Both the position numbers and the translations under genes were made by a program. A DNA stretch of 64,000 nt from 34-65-8 sp963529855 (GTDB taxonomy: Bacteria; Pseudomonadota; Alphaproteobacteria; Sphingomonadales; Sphingomonadaceae): NCBI GenBank assembly GCA_963529855.1, contig CAURZK010000001.1:248001-312000 (forward strand). Reading direction: 5' to 3'. Within the stretch, counting starts at the first letter, position 1. The number at the start of each line of letters is the position of its first letter. The notes under the pieces were generated by a model that searched no databases, had not been told where the DNA came from, and saw nothing but the letters and a program-made list of their open reading frames with translations. This document shows, piece by piece, positions 47,197 through 58,653 of the stretch.

Positions 47197-48074
47197 TCGA
47201 GCAGGTCATTACCTCCGTCGCGCACGATCTGGGCCAGTTCGAGGTCAGGCGCGCGATCCCGTCGAAAGCGCGCACGATGGTCGGGCCGTTCATCTTCGTC
47301 GACCAGTTCGGCCCGGCGCAGCTCGATCTGGGTGCGGGCATGGACGTGCGGCCGCATCCGCATATTAACCTCGCCACGGTCACCTGGCTGTTCGAGGGCG
47401 CGATCGACCATCGCGATTCCATCGGCAGCTTCGCGACCATCCGGCCCGGCCAGGTCAACCTGATGACCGCCGGGCGCGGCATCGTCCATTCCGAACGCAG
47501 CCCGCAGGAGGAGCGCGACCGGGGCGCGAAGCTCTATGGCATGCAGACCTGGCTCGCATTGCCCGACGGGCAGGAGGAAATCGCGCCTGCGTTCGAAGCG
47601 CAGACGGCCCTTCCCGTGGTCGAGGACCAGTGCGCAAGGGCCATCGTGATCATGGGCGAGTTGTGGGGCCAGCGCGCGCCGACCACCTGCCATGCCGACA
47701 CCATCTATGCCGAGATCGTCCTTGCCCCCACCGGCGCACTGCCGATTGAAGCCGGGACAGACGAACGGGCGGTGATGCTGGTCGGGGGCGAGGCCGCGCT
47801 CGATGGGCAGGCTCTCGGCCTGTACGAACTCACTGTGCTGAAACCCGGCGCGGCGATGACGCTGACGAGCGAGCGCGGGGGACGCGTGATGCTGCTAGGC
47901 GGCGAGGCTTTCGCCACCAAGCGCCACGTGTGGTGGAACTTCGTCAGCTCCAGCCGCGAACGGATCAACCAGGCGAAGGACGACTGGCGCGCGGGCAACT
48001 TCCCCCTGGTGCCGGGTGACGAGGACGAATTCATCCCGATCCCCGACCAACCCAAGACGGTCAGCTATCCATGA
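47193..48074 (+). CDS. Pirin family protein
   Basis: 293 residues, bicupin fold. The metal site lies in RPHPHINLATVTWLFEG and HRDSIGSFATIRPGQVNLMTAGRGIVHSE. The second cupin has a YELTVLKPGAAMTLTSERGG section. Pirins act as quercetin 2,3-dioxygenases or as redox sensors; which applies cannot be told. Its start overlaps the bolA stop, and it overlaps the SDR gene by four bases; bolA-pirin-SDR-hydrolase seem to be one transcript. Confidence 0.9.
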   Translation: MIEQVITSVAHDLGQFEVRRAIPSKARTMVGPFIFVDQFGPAQLDLGAGMDVRPHPHINLATVTWLFEGAIDHRDSIGSFATIRPGQVNLMTAGRGIVHSERSPQEERDRGAKLYGMQTWLALPDGQEEIAPAFEAQTALPVVEDQCARAIVIMGELWGQRAPTTCHADTIYAEIVLAPTGALPIEAGTDERAVMLVGGEAALDGQALGLYELTVLKPGAAMTLTSERGGRVMLLGGEAFATKRHVWWNFVSSSRERINQAKDDWRAGNFPLVPGDEDEFIPIPDQPKTVSYP

Positions 48075-48880
48075 GCTTTGCCGGCAAGGTCGCCTGGATC
48101 ACGGGCGCATCGAGTGGCATCGGCGCGGCGCTGGCACGCGAATACGCAGGGCGCGGTGGCCACGTCGTCTTGTCGGGCCGCGACGAGGCACGGCTGGCCG
48201 AGGTTGCCGCCAGCTTGCCGACGGAAAGCCTGATCCTGCCGTTCGACGTGCGCGACGATGCCGCGATGGCGGATGCGACTGCGCAGGCAATCGCCTGGCG
48301 CGGCGGGATCGACATGGCGGTGGCCAATGCGGGTGTGTCGCAGCGCGCGACCGCATTGAAGACCCGGATGCAGGTCTACCGCGACATCATCGCCATCGAC
48401 CTGACGCAGCAAATCGCCTTTTCGCAGGGGCTGATCGGGCACATGTCGGATCGCGCCGGCGGCGCGCTGCTGTTCATCTCCTCCATTGCCGGCAAAGTGG
48501 GCGTGCCACTGCGCACCGCCTATTGCGCGGCGAAGTTCGGGCTGGCCGGATATGCCGACGCGCTGCGGGCGGAACTGTCGCAATCGGGCGTGTCGGTTCA
48601 CGTGATCTACCCCGGCTCGGTCGCGACCGATGTCAGCCGCAACGCGCTGACCGCCGATGGCGAGAAGCGCGGGCGCAGCGACAAGGCGATCGACGAAGGC
48701 ATTCCGGCTGGCGAGGCCGCGCAAACGATGCTCGATGGCGTCGCCAAGGGGGAACGCGAGATCATCGTCGCGCGCGGGATGGAGCTTGCCATGGGCGAAG
48801 CGCGCCGCACGCCCGATGCGCTGTTCGACCAGGTCGCGGCGATGGTGGCGGCGGGATATATCGAGAAGATGGAGGGATAG
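48071..48880 (+). CDS. SDR family oxidoreductase
   Basis: 269 residues. TGASSGIG is at 11-18, then VANAG, and the catalytic Tyr/Lys in RTAYCAAKFGLAGYADALRA. The segment SGRDEARLAEVA includes a basic residue after the second strand (Arg), suggesting NADP(H). The C-terminal helical extension resembles DltE-like or sterol-dehydrogenase-like SDRs. The substrate is unknown. It starts inside the pirin end and precedes an epoxide hydrolase-like gene by one base. Confidence 0.88.
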   Translation: MSFAGKVAWITGASSGIGAALAREYAGRGGHVVLSGRDEARLAEVAASLPTESLILPFDVRDDAAMADATAQAIAWRGGIDMAVANAGVSQRATALKTRMQVYRDIIAIDLTQQIAFSQGLIGHMSDRAGGALLFISSIAGKVGVPLRTAYCAAKFGLAGYADALRAELSQSGVSVHVIYPGSVATDVSRNALTADGEKRGRSDKAIDEGIPAGEAAQTMLDGVAKGEREIIVARGMELAMGEARRTPDALFDQVAAMVAAGYIEKMEG

Positions 48881-48881
48881 G

Positions 48882-49778
48882 ATGGAGCAGCAACGGGTCG
48901 AGCTCGCCAACGGCATTGCTCTCGACGTGGTCGATGTCGGCCCGCGCGATGCGCCGGTGCTGATCTTCCTCCACGGCTTTCCCGAAAGCCACCGCACCTG
49001 GCGCCACCAGATTGCGCATCTGTCGGACCGCTATCGCTGCGTGGCGCCCGACCAGCGCGGTTATCGCGGCAGTTCCAAACCGCAGGAGGTCGAGGCCTAT
49101 ACGCCCGACAAGCTGATTGGCGACGTGTTCCTACTCGCCGATGCGCTGGGGATCGAGACATTCACGATCATCGGTCATGACTGGGGCGGCGCGATCGCCT
49201 GGGGTACGGCGATCGCCGGCCAGATGAACGGCCGGGTGACCCGTGCCGTGGTCGCCAATGCGCCGCACCCGGCGATCTTCCAGAAACTGCTCTACACCAA
49301 CGCGCAGCAACGCCTGTCGAGCCAGTACATGCGCGGCTTCCGCGATCCGGCCAACGATGCGCTGGTGCGCGAGCATGGCCTGGCCGGTATTCTGCTGAAA
49401 GAGGTCAAGTGGGGCCGCCCATCGCAGATGGAGCCAGAGGAACGCGATGCGCTGCTTACGGACTGGCAGGACCGCGAGGCCGCATTCGGGATGCTCAACT
49501 GGTACCGCGCGAGCCCGATCGATGTGCCCCCGCCTGATGCGCCTTACGCCTTGCCCGAAGGCTGGACCCCGCCCGCCCTGCCCAAGCTGACCATCCCGAC
49601 GCTGGTCATCTGGGCTATGGACGACCTTGCCCTGCCCGCCGCCAATATCGAGGGGATGGACGAAGTGATCAAGGACCTGACCCTGGTCGAGGTTCCGGAT
49701 TGCGGTCATTTCGTCCCGTGGGAAGCCCCGGACGCGGTCAACGCGGCGATGGACGCATTTCTCGCGAAGACTGACTAA
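48882..49778 (+). CDS. Alpha/beta hydrolase, epoxide hydrolase-like
   Basis: 298 residues. HGFPESHRTW (31-40) contains the HGxP oxyanion motif, and the nucleophile elbow GHDWGG uses Asp98, as in epoxide hydrolases and haloalkane dehalogenases. The lid and the final acidic and His residues (WAMDDLALP and PDCGHFVPWE) are present. An Asp nucleophile with HGFP favours epoxide hydrolase. Together with the SDR and nearby GST/VOC genes it suggests removal of reactive compounds. It is convergent with the DUF2332 gene. Confidence 0.87.
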   Translation: MEQQRVELANGIALDVVDVGPRDAPVLIFLHGFPESHRTWRHQIAHLSDRYRCVAPDQRGYRGSSKPQEVEAYTPDKLIGDVFLLADALGIETFTIIGHDWGGAIAWGTAIAGQMNGRVTRAVVANAPHPAIFQKLLYTNAQQRLSSQYMRGFRDPANDALVREHGLAGILLKEVKWGRPSQMEPEERDALLTDWQDREAAFGMLNWYRASPIDVPPPDAPYALPEGWTPPALPKLTIPTLVIWAMDDLALPAANIEGMDEVIKDLTLVEVPDCGHFVPWEAPDAVNAAMDAFLAKTD

Positions 49779-49790
49779 GCCGCGCCGACG

Positions 49791-50891
49791 TCAATCCGGG
49801 GCCGCCCACTCTATCGTTGCACCATGCGCGTGGGATCTGGCGAGCAGCACCTCACCTGCATCGCCCGGCCAGTAACGCACCGTCAGCTCGTGGCGGTGAA
49901 CGGTGCGGTTGGCCTCCACCCGGACCCATGCGAGGGGGCGATCGGCAGTCGCTTTCGCGCCAGCTGCCTCCATCGCGGCGGTGACGCGCGCTTGCTGATC
50001 CCGCGGCACGTATTGCCACACGACCGAATGCATCAGCACGCGGGTGGTGCCTGCCGCCTGCGCCCGCGCGAGACGGCTTTCAGCGAAATCGGCTGCGTTC
50101 ATTTGAACGAGTTGCGGTGCGCTCTGGCAGGCCGCTGCGATTGCCGCGTCCATCCGCTCGAAGCGGACGGTATGCTCGGGCCAGATGTAGGCACGAAGCC
50201 GCAGCGCCTGTGCAGGATCGGTCAGATCGACGGGCACCACGTCGCATCCCTCTAGCGAAGCAAAGCCAATGTCGCGCGCCGGTGGCGGCGGTCCCTTCCA
50301 TTCCGGCGCGAAACACATGGCGGCGTCATCCGGGCCGACCACGACTCCGCACAGATCATACCGGTATCGGTCCAGCATCAGGTTGATCCCGGCGCTGGCC
50401 CCGATTTCGAGGCATTCAAACAACGGCGGCAGGCCGCGGCCCGCAAGCCATAGCATTGCTGCGACGAAGTTCGACGACCGCCCTGCCTCGTTTGTTTGCG
50501 GCGGGCCGTCGAGCCATGGCAGCAGTTCCGCCTCGCGTGTCTCCATTACCTCGCGCAGAACGGCGGCATCTTCGGCGTAGATGTCTGCATAGATCGGGGC
50601 GAGACGTTCCTCGGTGCCGGAAATATGCAGCGCGTGGATCCCGCCCGCGATCCGCAACGGCAGGGCATCGGCCAGCGGCGCGCCGTGCCAGCGGCGGATG
50701 CGTTCGACCAGCGCGGTGGCCGCATCGCTTTCCAGCACCGCCGCAATGCCGCGCACGATCCGCGCCGTCACGGGCGCGCCGTTCGCCTTGCAATAAGCGA
50801 CCTGGTTGGCAAAGGCCCGTTCCACGGCGCCAGCGCCCGCGTCCCCGATCTCCATGCCTTCGTAGCCCCGCTTGTCGCCACGATCGCCCAT
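49791..50891 (-). CDS. DUF2332 family protein
   Basis: 366 residues, no signal peptide. Segments ERAFANQVAYCKANGAP, LECLEIGASAGINLMLDRYRY, and TRVLMHSVVWQYVPRDQQ, with the end YWPGDAGEVLLARSHAHG, fit the DUF2332 family. The EIGASAGINL motif looks like a nucleotide or AdoMet-binding loop, so a methyltransferase-like fold is possible but unproven. The protein ends in AHGATIEWAAPD. It stands between the epoxide hydrolase gene (convergent) and hisG (divergent). Confidence 0.78.
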   Translation of the reverse strand: MGDRGDKRGYEGMEIGDAGAGAVERAFANQVAYCKANGAPVTARIVRGIAAVLESDAATALVERIRRWHGAPLADALPLRIAGGIHALHISGTEERLAPIYADIYAEDAAVLREVMETREAELLPWLDGPPQTNEAGRSSNFVAAMLWLAGRGLPPLFECLEIGASAGINLMLDRYRYDLCGVVVGPDDAAMCFAPEWKGPPPPARDIGFASLEGCDVVPVDLTDPAQALRLRAYIWPEHTVRFERMDAAIAAACQSAPQLVQMNAADFAESRLARAQAAGTTRVLMHSVVWQYVPRDQQARVTAAMEAAGAKATADRPLAWVRVEANRTVHRHELTVRYWPGDAGEVLLARSHAHGATIEWAAPD

Positions 50892-50922
50892 ATGCGTTGC
50901 CCTTTGTCCGCTCGCCCCCTAG

Positions 50923-51585
50923 ATGGCCCGCGCAATGACCACGCCGCTGACCTTCGCAGTGCCCAAGGGGCGCATCCTTGACGAGGCGCTGCCCGTGATG
51001 GCGCGCGCGGGCGTGGTGCCCGAGGCAGCCTTCCACGACAAGCATAACCGCTCACTCACCTTTGCATGCGAGCAGGCCGACATGCGGATCATCCGGGTGC
51101 GTGCATTCGATGTCGCGACTTTCGTCGCGCACGGCGCCGCACAGGCCGGGATCGTGGGATCGGACGTGGTCGAGGAATTCGACTATTCCGACCTCTACGC
51201 CCCGGTCGATCTGGGCATTGGGCTGTGCCGCCTGTCGGTCGCGGAACCGGCCGGCGCCCATGCGGACAACGGTAGCCACCTGCGGGTCGCGACCAAGTAT
51301 CCCAGCCTCACGCGCCGCCATTTCGAGCGGCTGGGCGTGCAGGCCGAATGCGTCAAGCTGAACGGTGCGATGGAAATTGCACCGAGCCTTGGCCTTGCCA
51401 GCCGCATTGTCGACCTCGTTTCCACCGGCGCGACCCTGCGCGAAAACGGGCTGGTCGAAACCAGCCGCATCCTCGACGTGTCGGCCCGGCTGATCGTCAA
51501 CCGCGCGGCGCTCAAGACCGATGCGCGCGTGGCTGCACTGGTCGAGGCGTTCCGCGCCGAAGCACAAGCGCGCGAGGCGGCATGA
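50923..51585 (+). CDS. hisG: ATP phosphoribosyltransferase, short form
   Basis: 220 residues, the short form of HisG that lacks the C-terminal regulatory domain and needs HisZ. It catalyses the first step of histidine synthesis. Family segments: FAVPKGRILDEALPVMARAG, IVGSDVVEEFDYSDLY, LRVATKYPSLTRRHF and GLASRIVDLVSTGATLRENG. HisZ is not in this window. An in-frame ATG at 50935 is an alternative start, since the ribosome binding site is weak at both. The stop overlaps the hisD start by four bases. Confidence 0.93.
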   Translation: MARAMTTPLTFAVPKGRILDEALPVMARAGVVPEAAFHDKHNRSLTFACEQADMRIIRVRAFDVATFVAHGAAQAGIVGSDVVEEFDYSDLYAPVDLGIGLCRLSVAEPAGAHADNGSHLRVATKYPSLTRRHFERLGVQAECVKLNGAMEIAPSLGLASRIVDLVSTGATLRENGLVETSRILDVSARLIVNRAALKTDARVAALVEAFRAEAQAREAA

Positions 51586-52874
51586 TGCAGACGCTCATTG
51601 CTTCGGATCCCGCGTTCGAGATTGCCTTCGCCAAGGTGGTCAACAGTCGCCGCGAAAGCGATGCCGACGTTGCCATCGACGTGCGCGATATCCTGCGCGA
51701 GGTGAAGGCGCGCGGCGATGCGGCGCTGATCGAATATACCATGCGCTTCGACGACCATAGCCTGGGCAGCGATGCCGACTGGCGGGTCGATCCGGCCGAA
51801 TTCGAACGCGCGTTCACCGCGCTGGATGATGATCTTCGCAGTGCCCTCCAACTCGCGGCCAGACGGATAGAGGCCTATCACACGGCCCAGCGGCCCGTCG
51901 ACCGGGACGAAACCGACAGCACCGGGGTGCGACTGGGCGCGCGCTGGCATCCAGTCGATGCGGCGGGTCTATATGTGCCCGGAGGCCGTGCAGCCTACCC
52001 ATCTTCCCTGCTGATGAACGCCATCCCCGCACGGGTCGCGGGCGTTGAACGGCTGGTTGTTGTAAGCCCATCGCCCAAGGGCGCGGTCAACCCGCTGGTG
52101 CTGGCCGCAGCGCATGTGGCCGGTGTCGACGAATTCTTGCGAATCGGCGGCGCGCAGGCAGTGGCTGCCCTCGCCTATGGCACCGACCGGATTGCGCCGG
52201 TCGATGTGATCACCGGCCCCGGCAATGCCTGGGTCGCGGAAGCCAAGCGCCAGCTGTACGGGGTGGTCGGCATCGACATGGTCGCCGGGCCCAGCGAAAT
52301 CCTGGTGATCGCGGACGCAAAGAACGATCCCGACTGGATCGCCGCCGATCTGCTCAGCCAGGCCGAACACGACCCGACATCGCAATCCATCCTGATCACC
52401 GACGACGCGAAATATGCCGCATTGGTGGAAGACGCGGTCGACCTGCGGCTCGCCACGTTGGCCACCGGCAAGACCGCGCGGACCAGCTGGGACGCGAACG
52501 GCGTGATTATCGTTGTCGATGCGCTTGCCGACGCCATCCCCCTCGCTAATCGTCTCGCCGCCGAGCACGTGGAGATCGCGACGGACGATCCCGAGGCGCT
52601 GTTTGACGGCATCCGCCATGCTGGCAGCGTATTCCTCGGCCGCCATACGCCCGAGGCGATCGGCGATTACGTCGCCGGGCCCAACCACGTCCTGCCCACG
52701 GGGCGCCGGGCGCGCTTTTCCAGCGGGCTGTCGGTCCTCGACTTCATGAAGCGAACCAGCTTCATCGAGCTGGATCAGGCTTCCCTGGCTGCGATCGGCC
52801 CAGCCGCCGTCGCCCTGGCCGAAGCGGAGGGGCTGCCCGCCCATGCCCGATCCGTCGATGTGAGATTGAAATGA
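51582..52874 (+). CDS. hisD: Histidinol dehydrogenase
   Basis: 430 residues. It oxidises histidinol to histidine in two steps with NAD and zinc. Segments: GLYVPGGRAAYPSSLLMNAIPA, VDVITGPGNAWVAEAKRQLYG, VGIDMVAGPSEILVIADA, AEHVEIATDDPEA and DYVAGPNHVLPTG, with the catalytic His residues in AEH and GPNH. It overlaps hisG and nusB by four bases each, so translation is probably coupled along hisG-hisD-nusB. Confidence 0.95.
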   Translation: MMQTLIASDPAFEIAFAKVVNSRRESDADVAIDVRDILREVKARGDAALIEYTMRFDDHSLGSDADWRVDPAEFERAFTALDDDLRSALQLAARRIEAYHTAQRPVDRDETDSTGVRLGARWHPVDAAGLYVPGGRAAYPSSLLMNAIPARVAGVERLVVVSPSPKGAVNPLVLAAAHVAGVDEFLRIGGAQAVAALAYGTDRIAPVDVITGPGNAWVAEAKRQLYGVVGIDMVAGPSEILVIADAKNDPDWIAADLLSQAEHDPTSQSILITDDAKYAALVEDAVDLRLATLATGKTARTSWDANGVIIVVDALADAIPLANRLAAEHVEIATDDPEALFDGIRHAGSVFLGRHTPEAIGDYVAGPNHVLPTGRRARFSSGLSVLDFMKRTSFIELDQASLAAIGPAAVALAEAEGLPAHARSVDVRLK

Positions 52875-53320
52875 GCACCAACCCCGCCTCCCTCGCCCGC
52901 TCCGCCGCGCGGCTCGCCGCCGTGCAGGCTCTCTATCAGCAGCAGATGGAGCCCACCGCGCTCGCCCGCCTGCTCGACGAATTTCACCGCCACCGCCTCG
53001 GCCACGAGGTCGAAGGCGAGCATTACGCCAAGGCCGATATCGACTTTTTCGACGATCTGGTTTCGGGCACGCTGGCCCGGACCGAGGAAATCGACGACCT
53101 TTTGTCGGCGAAACTGGCACAAGGCTGGACGCTCGCCCGCCTCGACAAGACGATGCTGCAGATCCTGCGCGCCGGCGCGTACGAATTGATGGCTCGCCCG
53201 GATGTCCCGCGCGCCGCGGCGATCAGCGAATATGTCGACGTCGCCAAGGCATTCTTCGACGATCGCGAGGCGAAATTCGTCAACGGCGTGCTGGATGCTC
53301 TGGCGAAGGATGTCCGCTGA
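52871..53320 (+). CDS. nusB: Transcription antitermination factor NusB
   Basis: 149 residues, all helical. LARSAARLAAVQALYQQQME at the start, then DLVSGTLARTEEIDDLLS and AGAYELMARPDVPRAAAISEYVDVAKAF, then FVNGVLDALAKD. NusB with NusE binds boxA in rRNA transcripts. It overlaps hisD and is followed 10 bp later by thiL, a common alphaproteobacterial order (nusB-thiL). Confidence 0.94.
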   Translation: MSTNPASLARSAARLAAVQALYQQQMEPTALARLLDEFHRHRLGHEVEGEHYAKADIDFFDDLVSGTLARTEEIDDLLSAKLAQGWTLARLDKTMLQILRAGAYELMARPDVPRAAAISEYVDVAKAFFDDREAKFVNGVLDALAKDVR

Positions 53321-53330
53321 CCGCACCGGA

Positions 53331-54200
53331 ATGAACGAGGCTGCCTTCATCGAAGCTCTGAAGGCACTGGCGGTCAATTCCGGCGCACGGGGTTTGGCAG
53401 ACGATTGCGCAGTAATCGAGATCGGCGGGGAAACGCTGGTCCTGACCCACGACATGATGGTTGAAGGCATCCATGTCCTGCCGGGGCAGGATCCGGCCGA
53501 CATCGCGTGGAAGCTGGTCGCGGTCAATCTTTCCGACCTGGCGGCCAAGGGTGCTGAGCCGGTGGGGGTGCTGCTGGGCCATATGCTCGGCGATGACGAT
53601 GCCCGGTTCCTCGCGGGCCTGCGCGAAGTGCTGGAAGCTCACGACGTACCGCTGCTCGGCGGGGACACCGTTCGCGGCGATGGACAACGCGCCTGGGGGT
53701 TGACCGCGATCGGGCGGGCGACATTCGTGCCAGTGCCATCCCGCGGAGGGGCCCGGCCGGGTGACCGGGTCTATGTCACAGGCACTATCGGTGCCGCGCT
53801 TGCGGGGTTTGAGGCTCTGCACGGACGCACCGATGCGGACAGTACGGCCTACCGCCGCCCACGCCCCATGCTGGCCGAAGGGCGCGCGCTGGCGCCGGTG
53901 GTCACGGCGATGATGGACGTGTCGGACGGCGTGCTGCTCGACGCGCGGCGGATGGCTTCGGCGAGCGGCGCGACCTTTGCCCTCGACACCGCCGCAATTC
54001 CCATCGCCCTGCCCGAGCATCGCCGCGCGGAGGCGCTGCGCTGGGGTGACGACTACCAGCTGCTGTTCACAGCGCCTGCTGCGCAGGCGCTGCCGGTGGC
54101 TACACACCCCATCGGCACAGTGCTATCACTGGGTGACGTGCCGCTGTTGCTGGATGGCAATGCTCCCGCTCCGGACGATAGGCTGGGCTACCAGCACTGA
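53331..54200 (+). CDS. thiL: Thiamine-monophosphate kinase
   Basis: 289 residues. It phosphorylates thiamine phosphate to thiamine diphosphate. Features: ADDCAVIEI and DMMVEGIHV for metal and substrate, WKLVAVNLSDLAAKGAEPVG, then GLTAIG and MMDVSDGVLLDARRMA with the Asp-Ser-Asp-Gly motif, and RWGDDYQLLFTAP. The start is the ATG after the nusB stop. A 134-bp gap separates it from hppA. No thiamine-binding riboswitch is seen upstream. Confidence 0.93.
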   Translation: MNEAAFIEALKALAVNSGARGLADDCAVIEIGGETLVLTHDMMVEGIHVLPGQDPADIAWKLVAVNLSDLAAKGAEPVGVLLGHMLGDDDARFLAGLREVLEAHDVPLLGGDTVRGDGQRAWGLTAIGRATFVPVPSRGGARPGDRVYVTGTIGAALAGFEALHGRTDADSTAYRRPRPMLAEGRALAPVVTAMMDVSDGVLLDARRMASASGATFALDTAAIPIALPEHRRAEALRWGDDYQLLFTAPAAQALPVATHPIGTVLSLGDVPLLLDGNAPAPDDRLGYQH

Positions 54201-54334
54201 ACGCGGCTAAAGCCGCCGCTGCGCTGACAAGGCTTGCACCCTTGCCCATGCCTCTATAGCCCTTCGCATTGCGCATGCAGGACCCACCGACGAACGGCGG
54301 GCCGCAGCGCGGGGATAAGTCTTAGGGGGATTTC

Positions 54335-56458
<2,124 letters not shown>

Positions 56459-56484
56459 TCGCCCCCGCATCAGTGACACCGAGA

Positions 56485-56520
56485 GGGGCGCGGAGGGAAA
56501 CCTTCGCGCCCCGTTTCGTT
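56485..56520 (+). terminator. Rho-independent terminator of hppA
   Basis: GGGGCGCGGAGG and CCTTCGCGCCCC pair (one G-T) around a GAAA loop; GTTTCGTT follows. It starts about 27 bp after the hppA stop. Confidence 0.7.
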
Positions 56521-56592
56521 AAGCGTTCCCCAACCCCTTGCCCCTATGTCGACAGCCGAGCGCACGATCGGACGGCAGGCGAAGGTTAACGG

Positions 56593-57747
56593 GTGCAACA
56601 GGCGGCGACAGCCCGGATCAGCGATGAGGCAACCTGGGTTCCGGCAGACCGGACGCTGGCCCGCGCGCGGCTGGTGCAGGGCCAAGCGCGCTTCGACATT
56701 TTACACGGCCCGTGGTCGGCGCTTGCCGACGATGCCAGCGAACCGAACCCCTTTCTTGAAAGCTGGTGCATCGCGCCGGCGCTCGACGCGTTCCAGTCCG
56801 GTGTCGCGCTGCTCGTTGTCGAACACGGCGGCCATCTTATCGGCGGGCTGCCGATCGTACGTAGGAGCGACTACTACGGGTATCCGTTGCCCCATATCGC
56901 CGCATGGTCGCACGATAACGCATTCTGCGGGGCGCCGCTGGTGCTGCGGGGCAACGAAGCCTCGTTCTGGCAGGCCGTTCTCGCATGGGCAGACCGCGCA
57001 GGCGGTGCCGCGCTGTTCCTGCACTTGCCGCAAATGCCTACCGATGGCCCATTGATGCCTGCGCTGCGTGAAGAGCTCGCAGCGCAGGCGCGCCCCGCCG
57101 CAGTGGTTCAACGCAGCGAACGGGCGATGCTGCTTTCGCATCTTGCGCCGGAAGACTATTTCGCCGCATCGATGAGCGGCAAGAAACGCAAGGAATTGCG
57201 CCGGCAGCACGCCCGCCTCGCCGAATGCGGCAAGCTCGAATTCGAACGCCGCGAGGATGCTGCAGGCGTGGACGTGTGGGCGGATCAATTCCTGGCGCTG
57301 GAAGCAGCCGGGTGGAAGGGGCAAGAGGGGTCGGCCCTTGCCAGCGCGCCGGCCACGGAGGTGTTCTTCCGCCGCACCCTGGCAGGCGCGGCAGCGTCAG
57401 GCCGGCTGGAGCGGCTGACGCTGTCGCTCGATGGGGCGCCCATCGCGATGCTGGCCAACTTCATCGCCCCGCCCGGCGCATTCAGTTTCAAGACCGCATA
57501 TGACGAGAATTACGCCCGCTTTTCGCCCGGTGTCCTGCTCCAGCGCGAAAACCTTGCCCTGCTGGAACGCGCGGGGATCGCCTGGGCCGACAGCTGCGCC
57601 GCTGCCGATCACCCGATGATCGAGCGCATCTGGCGCGAGAAGCGCGAGGTTGCGCACGTCAGCATCGCCATCGGCGGCAAGGCGCGCCGCATGATCGGGG
57701 CTGCCATCCTGCGCGCCGAAACCGGCCGTGCGCCGAAAGGAATCTGA
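56593..57747 (+). CDS. BioF2-like acyltransferase (GNAT fold; CelD/FemAB-related)
   Basis: 384 residues. The C-terminal half has SGKKRKELRRQHARLAECGK and WADQFLALEAAGWKGQEGSAL, then LTLSLDGAPIAMLANFI, FSFKTAYDENYARFSPGVLL and the late AWADSCAAADHPMIERIW. These are features of the BioF2-like/CelD acyltransferase domain (GNAT superfamily), which transfers acyl groups to polysaccharides, peptides or amines. There is no signal peptide. GTG start. Its stop overlaps the start of the JmjC gene by one base (TGATG), so the two are almost certainly coupled. The substrate is unknown. Confidence 0.78.
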   Translation: MQQAATARISDEATWVPADRTLARARLVQGQARFDILHGPWSALADDASEPNPFLESWCIAPALDAFQSGVALLVVEHGGHLIGGLPIVRRSDYYGYPLPHIAAWSHDNAFCGAPLVLRGNEASFWQAVLAWADRAGGAALFLHLPQMPTDGPLMPALREELAAQARPAAVVQRSERAMLLSHLAPEDYFAASMSGKKRKELRRQHARLAECGKLEFERREDAAGVDVWADQFLALEAAGWKGQEGSALASAPATEVFFRRTLAGAAASGRLERLTLSLDGAPIAMLANFIAPPGAFSFKTAYDENYARFSPGVLLQRENLALLERAGIAWADSCAAADHPMIERIWREKREVAHVSIAIGGKARRMIGAAILRAETGRAPKGI

Positions 57748-58619
57748 TGGGTATCGAACAGGCTATTCCCGTTTCCGCCGACACCGTGTTTCCGGCGGAT
57801 CAGCGCATCCGGTTTGCCTCGCACTATCCCGAGGTGCCGCATACCCTCCAGCACACGCTGGGTGCACATCCATTGATGACGCTCGATGCCCTTGCGCGAT
57901 TGGCGAGCGCCCTTCCCGACACCTCGATCGAATACAATCGCGGCGACCTGCCGATCGGCGTCGATGGCAAGCCGGGCGGTACCGGTCGATCCATCGAGGA
58001 CACCATCCGCCATATCGCGACCAGCGAAAGCTGGGCCGTGCTCAAGAACGTGGAGCAGGTGCCCGCCTATCGCGCCCTGCTGCTGGATCTGCTGGGGGAA
58101 CTGCAGCCGGTTATCGAGGCACGGACGGGGGCGATGTTGCGTCCGCAAGGCTTCGTGTTCATTTCCAGCCCCAACGCCGTGACGCCCTACCACTTCGATC
58201 CGGAGCACAACATCCTGCTCCAGCTCAGCGGCACGAAGACCATGACCCAGTTCCCCGCGGGCGACCCCCGCTATGCGCCCGACCATGTTCACGAAGCCTA
58301 CCATACCGGCGGCGCACGCGAATTAACCTGGCGCGAGGACATGATCGCAGGCGGCACGCAATTCCCGCTCGGCCCGGGCGACGCGCTTTACGTGCCGGTG
58401 ATGGCGCCGCATTTCGTTCGCAATGGCCCTGCCAGTTCCATCTCGCTCTCGATCACGTGGCGCAGCGACTGGTCCTTTGCCGAAGCAGACGCGCGCGCGT
58501 TCAACCGGCGGTTGCGCCGGCTGGGGATCGAACCCCGGGCGCCGGGGCGCTGGCCCCGGTCCAACCAGGCCAAGGCGCTGGCACAGCGCGCACTGCGCCG
58601 CATGGGCCTCGCGGATTGA
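57747..58619 (+). CDS. Cupin-like / JmjC-type Fe(II) oxygenase
   Basis: 290 residues. The cupin core carries a 2-His-1-carboxylate metal site: His149 and Asp151 in TPYHFDPEHN, and His222 in VMAPHFVRNGP. A conserved Lys in GTKTMTQF sits where JmjC oxygenases bind 2-oxoglutarate. The N-terminal 100 residues are helical (LDALARLASALP; IRHIATSESWAVLKNVEQ), as in JmjC hydroxylases such as the FIH/YcfD group. It may hydroxylate a protein, peptide or small molecule. It is coupled to the BioF2-like gene, so both may modify one product. Confidence 0.8.
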   Translation: MGIEQAIPVSADTVFPADQRIRFASHYPEVPHTLQHTLGAHPLMTLDALARLASALPDTSIEYNRGDLPIGVDGKPGGTGRSIEDTIRHIATSESWAVLKNVEQVPAYRALLLDLLGELQPVIEARTGAMLRPQGFVFISSPNAVTPYHFDPEHNILLQLSGTKTMTQFPAGDPRYAPDHVHEAYHTGGARELTWREDMIAGGTQFPLGPGDALYVPVMAPHFVRNGPASSISLSITWRSDWSFAEADARAFNRRLRRLGIEPRAPGRWPRSNQAKALAQRALRRMGLAD

Positions 58620-58653
58620 CGGATAGGTAAACCCGACGCAAAGCCGCGTTCGC

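Noticed and set aside
56515..56600. CtrA sites near GTTAAGCG and GGTTAACGG after hppA
   Set aside because: Only one half-site each; the second half at 7 bp is missing.
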